From: UBA7862 sp050872785
Lineage (GTDB): Bacteria > Bacillota > Clostridia > Christensenellales > UBA1242
Length of the DNA stretch: 55,011 nt
Assembly (NCBI GenBank): GCA_050872785.1
Contig: JBNMHO010000007.1
Coordinates: forward strand, 1 to 55,011
Direction: 5' to 3'
The notes beneath the pieces were generated by a model. That model was not told where the DNA came from. It did not search any database and saw only the letters and a list, made by a program, of their open reading frames with translations. This document shows positions 14,642-22,404 of this stretch, in pieces (positions within the stretch are counted from its first letter, which is position 1; each line of letters starts with the position of its first letter). Made by a program: the position numbers and the translations under genes.

Positions 14642-14809
14642 ATGTACAAAACCCTTTTGATAAACACCACAAGGAGCGCTGAAAAACGCACAAGTGAAAT
14701 TGAGCGTGTGGCGAATGAGCAATATGAGCAAGGATACAAACTGGTCAGTGCCATTGGGACACCAAACTTCGGAGTGATTATGGTGTTTGCAAAAAGAGAT
14801 GAGAAGTAA
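14642..14809 (+). CDS. 55-residue DUF4177-like protein
   Basis: A short gene (MYKTLLINTTRSAEKRTSEI ... GVIMVFAKRDEK) with GGAG 6 nt upstream of ATG, a promoter-like sequence before it and a strong terminator starting within its last codons. The pattern of a basic beta strand, a helix EIERVANEQYEQGYKLVS, then a strand ending VFAKR matches the small DUF4177 fold by eye. Soluble, function unknown. Confidence 0.65.
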   Translation: MYKTLLINTTRSAEKRTSEIERVANEQYEQGYKLVSAIGTPNFGVIMVFAKRDEK

Positions 14810-14824
14810 ATTCTCATTTTTTTT
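14799..14824 (+). terminator. Terminator of the 55-aa gene
   Basis: ATGAGAA (14799-14805) pairs with TTCTCAT (14811-14817), followed by a T-run. The stem overlaps the stop codon. Confidence 0.75.
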
Positions 14825-14843
14825 ATTTAAATATTCCATTCAT

Positions 14844-14872
14844 TTGACAACTGGCACGCAAAGGGCTATTAT
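14844..14872 (+). promoter_or_regulatory. Promoter of ABC exporter operon
   Basis: TTGACA (14844-14849), 17-bp spacer, TATTAT (14867-14872), ~60 bp before the first ATG. Confidence 0.75.
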
Positions 14873-14935
14873 ATTTGTATCATAAAGTTATTTTTTGTAT
14901 AAATATATATTTATATGGAAAATATGGAGGAAGAA

Positions 14936-15505
14936 ATGAAAAACTTAAAAACAATTCAAACGGTGAGCAAAATTTTGTATATTTTGAGTAAGATTGCATT
15001 CATTTGCTGCATTGTTGGCGCAAGCATTTGCGGGCTGGGAATTGTCAGTGTTGCAAGCCTAAAGGATAATCCAGAATTTCTGCAAATGATTATTGAAATG
15101 GGCGAAGAATTTAACTTTAACACATGGCTTTGTGCTTGCATTTGTGGGCTTGTTCAATGTGGCTTTGGCATTGCGATATATTATCTTGTTCAAAGATTTT
15201 ACAAATTTGAACTTGCTTGCGGCGACCCATTCAAAGTGGAAGTTGCTGACAGAATGAAAACTCTTGGCATTATAAGACTTATTTTGCCTCTTGCATGCTC
15301 ATTTGTTGTGGGAGTTATTGCTGGAGCGTTTGGAGTAGATTTCGGCTATGCTGGATATGGCATAACAATGGGCTTTGTGTATCTTGTTGTGTCTGTTCTC
15401 ATTCGCTATCACATTGAACTTGAACAAAAGCACATTGCGGAACTTGTAAAAGGCGACATTGAAGTTGTATCCGAAGAAAAATTTGACAACAAAGAAAATG
15501 TTTAA
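14936..15505 (+). CDS. Four-span membrane protein, first gene of ABC operon
   Basis: 189 residues. The ATG at 14936 is chosen because GGAGG lies 5 nt upstream; an ATG 21 bases earlier has no site. Four hydrophobic segments: ~8-40, ~65-90, ~115-140 and ~145-165. They are followed by a cytoplasmic acidic tail (ELVKGDIEVVSEEKFDNKEN). The first span contains clustered Cys (ICCIVGASICGLGI). It lies 14 bp ahead of the ABC ATPase gene, so it probably belongs with that transporter. Family not recognised with certainty (DUF2975-like in style). Confidence 0.7.
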   Translation: MKNLKTIQTVSKILYILSKIAFICCIVGASICGLGIVSVASLKDNPEFLQMIIEMGEEFNFNTWLCACICGLVQCGFGIAIYYLVQRFYKFELACGDPFKVEVADRMKTLGIIRLILPLACSFVVGVIAGAFGVDFGYAGYGITMGFVYLVVSVLIRYHIELEQKHIAELVKGDIEVVSEEKFDNKENV

Positions 15506-15519
15506 TAAGGGATAAAATT

Positions 15520-16239
15520 ATGTTAGAAATTAAAAACCTATGCAAAACTTTTGGCGACAAAAAGGCGGTGGATAATTTAAGCCTGACGATTGCAGACGGC
15601 GAAATTTATGGATTCATTGGGCATAACGGTGCGGGCAAAACAACAACTATAAAGGCTTGCACGGGCATTATGCATTATGACAGCGGAGAAATATATGTTA
15701 ATGGGGTTTCCGTCAAAGAAAACCCCATTTTGTGCAAAAGTCAAATTGCCTACATTCCCGACAATCCAGACTTGTATGAATTTATGTCCGGCAATCAATA
15801 TCTAAACTTTATTGCCAACATTTTTAACGTTTCAACTGCGGACAGAAAGTCTAGAATTGAGGCACTGTCACAAGTTTTTGAATTGACAAACGACCTTGAC
15901 AAAAGCATTGCTTCCTACTCGCATGGAATGAAACAAAAACTGGCGATTATTGGTGCGTGGGTACATGAGCCAAAACTTATTATTATGGACGAACCTTTTG
16001 TTGGGCTTGACCCAAAAGCGTCACACAGTTTGAAACTTATGATGAGAGAGTTTTGCAACAAAGGCGGCAGTATATTCTTCTCTACTCATGTTTTGGAAGT
16101 GGCAGAAAAGTTGTGCGACAAAGTGGCAATTATTAAAAACGGGCAACTTATTGCACATGGCACAATGAAAGAAGTTAAGGGCGACAAGTCACTTGAAAAT
16201 GTTTTCTTGGAACTTGAGGACGGTGAGCAAAATGTTTAA
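15520..16239 (+). CDS. ABC transporter ATP-binding protein
   Basis: 239 residues. Walker A GHNGAGKTT near residues 33-41, signature SYSHGMKQKL, Walker B LIIMDEPFVGLDP and switch His in FFSTHVLEVAE. It belongs to the BcrA/EcsA-type export ATPases. AAGGGA precedes the ATG. Its 3' end overlaps the permease gene by 8 bp, indicating a single complex. The substrate is not predictable; this layout is common for drug, lipid or peptide exporters. Confidence 0.92.
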   Translation: MLEIKNLCKTFGDKKAVDNLSLTIADGEIYGFIGHNGAGKTTTIKACTGIMHYDSGEIYVNGVSVKENPILCKSQIAYIPDNPDLYEFMSGNQYLNFIANIFNVSTADRKSRIEALSQVFELTNDLDKSIASYSHGMKQKLAIIGAWVHEPKLIIMDEPFVGLDPKASHSLKLMMREFCNKGGSIFFSTHVLEVAEKLCDKVAIIKNGQLIAHGTMKEVKGDKSLENVFLELEDGEQNV

Positions 16240-17815
16240 GACACTGCTCAAAAAACAACTTTTGGAACTAAACGCAAGTTTCTTTCAAAACAGCAAAACT
16301 GGCTCAAAGCGGTCAAAAGCGTCCAGCGTTGCAATTATTGTAGCGTTTTCACTCATTTGCATATATTTGGGCGTTGTGTTTTTCCTTATGGCAAACGACA
16401 TGTGCAAAAGCCTTTTTGAAGCAAATTTCGGCTGGCTGTATTTTGCGATAATGTTTGGCATTGGCATATTGCTTGGTGTTTTTGGAAGTGTGTTCAACAC
16501 ATATAACAGCGTTTATGGAGCAAAGGATAACAATCTTTTGTTCTCGCTCCCTATTCCAGCAAAATATATCCTTGCAGTGCGAATTTTGGGCGTTTATCTT
16601 ATGGGGCTGCTTTACACTTCCGTTGTCACCGTTCCAACACTTATTGCCTATTTCATAAGCGGACATGCAACAGTTGCGGGCGTTATTACAAGCATAATTT
16701 CAGCCCTTCTATTAAGCCTAATTGTCATGGTCATTTCCCTTCTTTTGGGTTGGCTTATCGCAAAAATCACGGCAAAGGTTAAAAACAAAACTTTCCTCAC
16801 CGTTCTCACTTCACTTATCTTCATTTTTCTGTATCTTTTTATTGTTACAAAATCAAATGCCTTCATAACTTCCGTCACGTCAAACAGCAGTGCAGTTGCT
16901 GGCAAAGTGAAAGTTTGGGGATTTCCTATTTATGCAATAGGGCAAAGTTGCGTGGGCAACATAATATATTTCCTTGGCTTCCTTGCAATTACACTTATCC
17001 TTTGTATGCTTGTATTCTTGCTTCTGTGGCGAAGTTTCTTCAAACTATCCATTCGCAGTTCATCTCAAGTGGCTTCACACAAAACAAAATTGGTTCAAAA
17101 AAACATTTCTTTCACACTTTTTGCAAAGGAATTTAAACGGCTATTTTCCAGCGCGAACTATTTATTGAACTCCGCCAGCGGGTCAATCTTAACACTTCTT
17201 GGAGTGATTGCAATAATCACTCAAAAAGACAATTTGTCCTTGTTAGGTGGACTTCTCGGCGGTGATATTTGTGCCTTATTAGTTCTTGCGGCAGCAATCA
17301 TGTTCAGTTGCACAAACACAATTTCTGCCTCGTCAGTTTCACTTGAAGGAAAAAGTTTGTGGGTCCTAAAAAGTTTGCCAATATCTCCAAAAAAAGTTCT
17401 GCACGCAAAACTTAACTTGCACATTGCAATAACACTTCCCTTCACCCTTCTTGCAACAGTGGTCGCAAGCATAGTTTTCAAACTATCTGCCTTGCAAGGT
17501 ATCATTGTTTGCCTAACAAGTTGCATAGCAGTCATTGGCTTTGCACTTTTTGGACTTTTATTAAACCTCAATCACGCCAACTTTAATTACATAAACGAAA
17601 TAGCAGTTGTAAAGCAAAGCCTGCCCGTGTTTTTGAGCATGTTCGGCGGCTGGGTGTTTGTGGGCGTCCTTGCGGGACTATATTTTGCACTTGCAAACAT
17701 TATCCCCGCCAGCGTCTATTTCTACATAACTTGCGCCCTCATTTTCTCCATAGCTTCCCTTGAATTTGCTCTTCTTGAAACAAAAGGTGTAAAAAAGTTT
17801 GAAAATTTATATTAA
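16232..17815 (+). CDS. ABC transporter permease
   Basis: 527 residues, starting at the ATG that overlaps the ATPase stop (GGTGA 6 nt upstream). It has about 12 hydrophobic spans, with a central basic loop (SSQVASHKTKLVQKN) between two halves, the form of large fused ABC-2-like permeases paired with EcsA/BcrA ATPases. A conserved-looking cytoplasmic loop (LEGKSLWVLKSLPISPKKVL) resembles the coupling region of this permease family. Followed by a clear terminator. Confidence 0.82.
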   Translation: MFKTLLKKQLLELNASFFQNSKTGSKRSKASSVAIIVAFSLICIYLGVVFFLMANDMCKSLFEANFGWLYFAIMFGIGILLGVFGSVFNTYNSVYGAKDNNLLFSLPIPAKYILAVRILGVYLMGLLYTSVVTVPTLIAYFISGHATVAGVITSIISALLLSLIVMVISLLLGWLIAKITAKVKNKTFLTVLTSLIFIFLYLFIVTKSNAFITSVTSNSSAVAGKVKVWGFPIYAIGQSCVGNIIYFLGFLAITLILCMLVFLLLWRSFFKLSIRSSSQVASHKTKLVQKNISFTLFAKEFKRLFSSANYLLNSASGSILTLLGVIAIITQKDNLSLLGGLLGGDICALLVLAAAIMFSCTNTISASSVSLEGKSLWVLKSLPISPKKVLHAKLNLHIAITLPFTLLATVVASIVFKLSALQGIIVCLTSCIAVIGFALFGLLLNLNHANFNYINEIAVVKQSLPVFLSMFGGWVFVGVLAGLYFALANIIPASVYFYITCALIFSIASLEFALLETKGVKKFENLY

Positions 17816-17833
17816 AATAATAAAAGAAAGATT

Positions 17834-17866
17834 AACCCCTACTCGATTGAGTAAGGGTTGTTTTTT
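17834..17866 (+). terminator. Terminator of ABC operon
   Basis: AACCCCTACTC/GAGTAAGGGTT stem with a GATT loop and six Ts. It also lies just beyond the convergent glycosyltransferase stop. Confidence 0.8.
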
Positions 17867-17888
17867 ATTCGTTTTCAAATTCGTTATT

Positions 17889-19004
17889 TTAATCGCTTTC
17901 AAATTCGTTGTAGATTGCCTCGAGTTCGCTTTTTACGTTTTCGAGTGAATATTGTTTTGACTTTTCAAGACTCTTTTGCCCAAATGCTTCTCTTAATGTT
18001 TTATCATTATATAATTTTTCAAGAGCAGAAGTAAAGGCGGCGACATCATCTTTTTCGCAGAGATAGCCGTTTTCGTTTTCTTGCACCAAATCTCTTACAC
18101 CTCTAACATTGCTTCCAACAATAGGCAATGCAAAATTCATGGCTTCAATAACCGACAGCGCAAGTCCTTCCCTATGAGAAGCGGTTAGAAAAACGTCACT
18201 TGCACTCATAATATCAGGCACATTTTTCACATAACCCAAGAAATACACAATATCATCAAGTCCAAGTTCGTGAGTAAGTTTTTTCATATTTTCCATTTCA
18301 CTTCCCGTGCCGCAAATGAAGTATTTTATATTTTTATCCTTCAAATTGGAAACGGTTTTAAGCATAACGGGATAGTTTTTATTTTTTGTAAACTCCGACA
18401 CTGTAAGAATGACAAATTCGTCTTTAAGCCCCAGACTTTCTCTTGCTTTATCCCGTGGAAGAGCCTTCGACACTTTGTCGCAACTTACTCCAATGCCCGA
18501 GATTTTATACTTCTTTTTTGCTTTCCAATTTTGGCAAGCGGAGTAGTCTTCGTCATTTATTGTAATTAAGACATCGGTGTATTTTGCAAGGTGTTTTTCA
18601 ACATTGCGAAAAACAAAATTTTTAAGCCTACTGCCCCCCTTCAAAAATGCAAAACCATGAGCGGTGTAGAAGCATGGAAGTTTAAACTTTTTTGCAAGCA
18701 GTCTTCCCATAAGCCCGCCAACTGGTTGTTGCGAATAAACAAGGTCAAACTTTCTTTCTTTTTGCAATTTGCAAAGTTGTTTGTATGCTTTTATATTGCG
18801 AAGTTTAAAAGGATTTCGTGCAAAATTTATTTCGTGCATTGTGAAGTTGTATTTGTCTTTAAGTTCGTCAAACCAAAAACCCGTTTTCGCACAAACACAT
18901 TCCACTTCATTGTATTGCTGCAAAAATTTTATATGTGGAATGAGAAATTGCCAAATCATATTGTCGGTGGTCGTTATCACCAAAATTCTTTTATTCTTTA
19001 TCAT
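17889..19004 (-). CDS. Glycosyltransferase family 4
   Basis: 371 residues from MIKNKRILVIT (GAGAG upstream; a longer reading would run into argS). GT-B fold: N-terminal nucleotide-independent half with FDLVYSQQPVGGLMGRL and an ending TAHGFAF. The C-terminal donor-binding half has LTVSEFTKNKNYPVML, ASDVFLTASHREGLALSVIE (E-x7-E motif) and GSNVRGVRDLV. This is similar to EpsD/CapM-type enzymes that add sugars to cell-surface polysaccharide on the cytoplasmic side. It lies 14 bp downstream of argS on the same strand. It is a solitary glycosyltransferase without a visible polysaccharide cluster. Confidence 0.88.
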   Translation of the reverse strand: MIKNKRILVITTTDNMIWQFLIPHIKFLQQYNEVECVCAKTGFWFDELKDKYNFTMHEINFARNPFKLRNIKAYKQLCKLQKERKFDLVYSQQPVGGLMGRLLAKKFKLPCFYTAHGFAFLKGGSRLKNFVFRNVEKHLAKYTDVLITINDEDYSACQNWKAKKKYKISGIGVSCDKVSKALPRDKARESLGLKDEFVILTVSEFTKNKNYPVMLKTVSNLKDKNIKYFICGTGSEMENMKKLTHELGLDDIVYFLGYVKNVPDIMSASDVFLTASHREGLALSVIEAMNFALPIVGSNVRGVRDLVQENENGYLCEKDDVAAFTSALEKLYNDKTLREAFGQKSLEKSKQYSLENVKSELEAIYNEFESD

Positions 19005-19018
19005 CTTTCTCTCGCTTT

Positions 19019-20809
19019 TTACATTTTGTCTGGGGTGCCGACTGAAATGCACTCAAGGGCGTTTTTGATAACAGTTTTGACGCAAGTCACAAGGGACATA
19101 TTTGTTTTGCTATAGGACAAATTTTCTGTGTCGATAAGCTTGTCGTCTGCGCTCCAAAGCGAGTGGAAAAGCGATGCAAGTTCTTTCACATAATCTACAA
19201 TCATATGTGGTGAACGTTTGAGGGCAGACATTTCAATTACTTGTGGATATTTGGCAAGGAAAACGACAATTTCTTTCATTTGCTTTGAAGGGTTTTCCAT
19301 AATACCTTTTAGGTCGTTTGAAGAAAATTCATAGTCATAGCCAAATTTCTGTTTGAAATTTCTGAGTGCGGAATTTGCACGGACATAGGCATATTGAATG
19401 TAATAAACAATATTATCTTTTGACTTTTCTTTAATCTTCACAAGGTCAAAAGTCATTTGCGTTTCAGCACTTTTTGAAAGCATGAAAAGTTTGAGTTCGT
19501 CAACATTTATTTCCCTTGCCACGTCACTGAGTAACACGAAAGTTCCCTTTCTTTTTGACATTTTAAAAGGTTCGCCATTCTTTTCAAGTGCAACCATTTG
19601 GCAAAGCAGAACTTGCAATTTTGCCTTGCCGTCTGACACTGCTTCAACGGCACTTGTAATTCTCTTTACATATCCGCCATGGTCTGCCCCCAAGATGTTA
19701 ATCATGGAATTGTAACCTCTGTCGAACTTGTCCTTATGATAGGCAATGTCCGAAGCAAAATATGTCGTTGTGCCGTCTGGACGAGCGACAACTCTGTCTT
19801 TGTCATCGCCAAAAGCAGTGGAGCGGAACAATGTTTGAGGCAGTTCAGAATATTTTGACTCCTCTTGTTCTTCTTCATTTGCACTGCCGCCAACGGGTGC
19901 AGCAAGTCTTCCCTTATACACAAGGCTCACCTTTTCTTGTTCCCCATTTTCGAGGTTTTCTGTCACAAATTTATGCTCCAACATGTCAAGCACTTTTTCA
20001 ACTTTCTTTTCTTCCACAAGTTTTGTTTCTGAAGTAAAGTTGTCAAATTCAAGCCCCAAAAGTTTTAAATCTGACTTAATTATATCAAGCATACCTTCAA
20101 CACATTCGGGTTTAAGTTGTTTGTAAAATTCCTCATCATTAAATCCAACAAATTTATTCCCATATTTTTTTGCAAGAAGTTTTGCATAATCTACAAGATA
20201 GTCCCCTGGATAGCACCCTTCTGGCACGTTTTCACCCTTGTGAAGACCAAAACATTGTTCATATCTGAATTGAATAGACTTTAAAAGTGTTACAATTTGA
20301 ACGCCATAATCGTTTACATAATATTCTTTTGTGACGTCATAGCCCGCTTTGCTCATAAGTTTTGAAAGTGCCAAGCCCAAAATTGCTCCACGACAATGCC
20401 CCACGTGAAGTGGTCCCGTTGGGTTTGCAGAAACAAATTCCAAAAGCACTTTTTCCTTCTTCTTGCCATCACCAAAGTGTTCACCTTCGCTAACTATGCT
20501 TGCCAAAAATTGTTCCCAAATTTCCTTTGTGAACACCAAATTTATGTAGCCGCCCACCACTTGAACGCTTGCAATCTCGTCTAGTTTTTCAATTTCTCTT
20601 GCAAGTTCCATTGCCAAATCGTTTGGCTTTTTGCCGCTGACTTTTGCAAAGACCATTGCTGCGTTTGTGGAATAGTCACATCCCGTTTCTTGTGGCGGAA
20701 TGGAAAATCTTAATGCCGATTGCAGTCTTTCATTTTGAGTGTATCCGTCGCCAATGGTGCTAGCAACAATTCCCCTAACTTTATTTGCAACCAATTCAAA
20801 TATGTCCAT
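19019..20809 (-). CDS. argS: Arginine--tRNA ligase
   Basis: 596 residues. N-terminal Arg-specific domain, HVGH in NPTGPLHVGHCRGAI, KMSKRKGT loop and C-terminal anticodon-binding helical domain (SSNDLKGIMENPSKQMKEI onward). Class I enzyme, charges tRNA-Arg. AGGAG lies 7 nt upstream of the start. A short charged insertion (GGSANEEEQEESKYSELP) lies around residue 310. It follows greA after a 206-bp gap that contains a hairpin with DnaA-box-like arms. No T-box leader is seen. Confidence 0.95.
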   Translation of the reverse strand: MDIFELVANKVRGIVASTIGDGYTQNERLQSALRFSIPPQETGCDYSTNAAMVFAKVSGKKPNDLAMELAREIEKLDEIASVQVVGGYINLVFTKEIWEQFLASIVSEGEHFGDGKKKEKVLLEFVSANPTGPLHVGHCRGAILGLALSKLMSKAGYDVTKEYYVNDYGVQIVTLLKSIQFRYEQCFGLHKGENVPEGCYPGDYLVDYAKLLAKKYGNKFVGFNDEEFYKQLKPECVEGMLDIIKSDLKLLGLEFDNFTSETKLVEEKKVEKVLDMLEHKFVTENLENGEQEKVSLVYKGRLAAPVGGSANEEEQEESKYSELPQTLFRSTAFGDDKDRVVARPDGTTTYFASDIAYHKDKFDRGYNSMINILGADHGGYVKRITSAVEAVSDGKAKLQVLLCQMVALEKNGEPFKMSKRKGTFVLLSDVAREINVDELKLFMLSKSAETQMTFDLVKIKEKSKDNIVYYIQYAYVRANSALRNFKQKFGYDYEFSSNDLKGIMENPSKQMKEIVVFLAKYPQVIEMSALKRSPHMIVDYVKELASLFHSLWSADDKLIDTENLSYSKTNMSLVTCVKTVIKNALECISVGTPDKM

Positions 20810-20980
20810 AATTTTCTCCTATTGTATCAATTTTTAGCAAAATCTCGTGTTTTTTATATGTTTTTTTTGCTTTTTTCTACATTTTTTTACACTTTATAAT
20901 GTCTTTTTGAACTTTTTAACTCTATTATCTTCAGTTTTCTATTTATTCTTCTGCCGAACCTTAAAAATATTATTTTATGA

Positions 20981-21013
20981 GTTATCCACAATTTTTAATT
21001 TTTTGTGGATAAC
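20981..21013. repeat. DnaA-box-armed hairpin after greA stop
   Basis: Perfect 11-bp arms GTTATCCACAA (20981-20991) and TTGTGGATAAC (21003-21013), beginning 2 nt after the greA stop. Each arm contains TTATCCACA, the consensus DnaA box. No T-run follows on the minus strand, so it is not a standard intrinsic terminator. Confidence 0.7.
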
Positions 21014-21015
21014 TT

Positions 21016-21516
21016 TTACAAAATTGGCAAGTCAACATTGTCTGAAGTTGCCTTTTCAATTTTTAAAATCTTAACGAAATATGAATAACTGTCTGACACT
21101 TTTATCTTCACTCTATCCCCAACTTTTTTGCCCAAAATAGCTTGCCCAAATGGGGACTCTTTGCTGATAATTCCCTTTGAAGCGTCATTTCGCATGGTGG
21201 TGGAAAGTTGCACAACTTTCTCCTCCCCCTCGTCTTCAAAAAGCACCGTCACCTTGTCAAACATTCCCACTTCGTCACTCACTGGGTCAAGTTTAACAAT
21301 TTTTGCCGTTTTTATCATGGCTTTTAGATATTCAATTCGGCTTTCGTTTCTGCCCTTTTGCGCCCGAGCCGCATGATATTCTGCATTTTCGCTTAGGTCG
21401 CCATGTGCCTTTGCTTCAATAATTGCTTGCGAAATTTGAGGTCTAATGACATTTATTCTGTGGTCAATTTCCTCTTGCATTTGCTTAATATCGTTTTCCG
21501 TTAGTTCGTTAAACAT
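21016..21516 (-). CDS. greA: Transcription elongation factor GreA
   Basis: 166 residues. N-terminal antiparallel coiled coil with the acidic tip (DLSENAEYHAA) and C-terminal FKBP-like domain (GKKVGDRVKI). It enters the RNA polymerase secondary channel and stimulates cleavage of backtracked transcripts. GGGAG lies upstream of the ATG. It lies 12 bp downstream of tcdA on the same strand. Slightly longer than typical (158), with a short C-terminal extension (EKATSDNVDLPIL). Confidence 0.95.
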   Translation of the reverse strand: MFNELTENDIKQMQEEIDHRINVIRPQISQAIIEAKAHGDLSENAEYHAARAQKGRNESRIEYLKAMIKTAKIVKLDPVSDEVGMFDKVTVLFEDEGEEKVVQLSTTMRNDASKGIISKESPFGQAILGKKVGDRVKIKVSDSYSYFVKILKIEKATSDNVDLPIL

Positions 21517-21528
21517 TTATTCTCCCGT

Positions 21529-22206
21529 TTATTTTTCAAGAATTTTGTTCGATATAAAACTCACCATAACCCCAGCACACATCAGCGGATAATACACCAC
21601 ACTTCCGAGCGCTCCCGTTTTTTCCGTTTGCTCCTTTGTGTAGCACACATCAACTGCGGCGGCAAAATTATCTTTTTTAAGTTCGTTTCTCAGTTTTCTT
21701 GCCAGCCCGTCATAACTTGTTTTCCAAAGATTTTCCACAACAAAATGTGGTATTTTTGCCCTATTTCCCGTCCCCATTGCACAAATGAGTGGGATATTCT
21801 TTTCATGGCAAAATTTTATAATTTCCATCTTTGCTACTATGTCGTCAATGGCGTCAATAACATAATCATAATTTTCGCAAATAATTTTGCCTATTGTGTC
21901 ACGAGAAATTTTTTCACAAACGGCAGTTACATGGCAATTTGGGTTTATGCTTAAAATTCGCTCCTTTGCCACATCGCATTTTTTCTGCCCAATGTTTGTC
22001 ATTTGAGATAAAATTTGCCTATTGAGATTTGTTTCGTCAAACTTGTCAAAGTCAACAACTGTAATTTTCCCAACGCCCAGTCTTGCAAGCATTTCTATAA
22101 CATATCCGCCAACTCCGCCAGCGCCCAAAACTGCAACATTTGCTCTCTTTATCTTGTCATACTCCTCGCCCATAACAAGCCTTGTTCTATCTTCAAAACT
22201 GCCCAT
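21529..22206 (-). CDS. tcdA: tRNA threonylcarbamoyladenosine dehydratase (TcdA)
   Basis: 225 residues. E1-like ThiF fold: nucleotide-binding LGAGGVGGYVIEML, DFDKFDETNLNRQ, and the TcdA-type segment MGTGNRAKIPHF followed by KTSYDGLARKLRNEL and TGALGSVVYYPLMCAGVMVS. It dehydrates t6A37 to cyclic t6A in ANN-decoding tRNAs, using ATP. Slightly shorter than many homologs (~250-270). AAGGGG lies upstream of ATG. It leads the tcdA-greA pair. The CxxC zinc pairs of MoeB/ThiF are absent, which favours TcdA. Confidence 0.88.
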   Translation of the reverse strand: MGSFEDRTRLVMGEEYDKIKRANVAVLGAGGVGGYVIEMLARLGVGKITVVDFDKFDETNLNRQILSQMTNIGQKKCDVAKERILSINPNCHVTAVCEKISRDTIGKIICENYDYVIDAIDDIVAKMEIIKFCHEKNIPLICAMGTGNRAKIPHFVVENLWKTSYDGLARKLRNELKKDNFAAAVDVCYTKEQTEKTGALGSVVYYPLMCAGVMVSFISNKILEK

Positions 22207-22404
22207 TTTGTCCCCTTTTTCGTCATTTTTTATACTTTTTTCGCCATTTTTTCTTAATTTACGTGTTTTTACATATATTTTCTTTATTGCACAAACACAT
22301 AATAAAACAGCTTTTATAATCTCTTTATCACATAAATTTATCTGTTTGCATTGATTATTGTTATATAAATATAACTACAATTAAACATCAAATTTTATAG
22401 CAAA

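Noticed and set aside
20810..21015. Replication origin near greA/argS based on DnaA boxes
   Set aside because: Only one inverted pair is present, there is no dnaA/dnaN context, and the same pair recurs after two other genes. A 3'-end element fits better.
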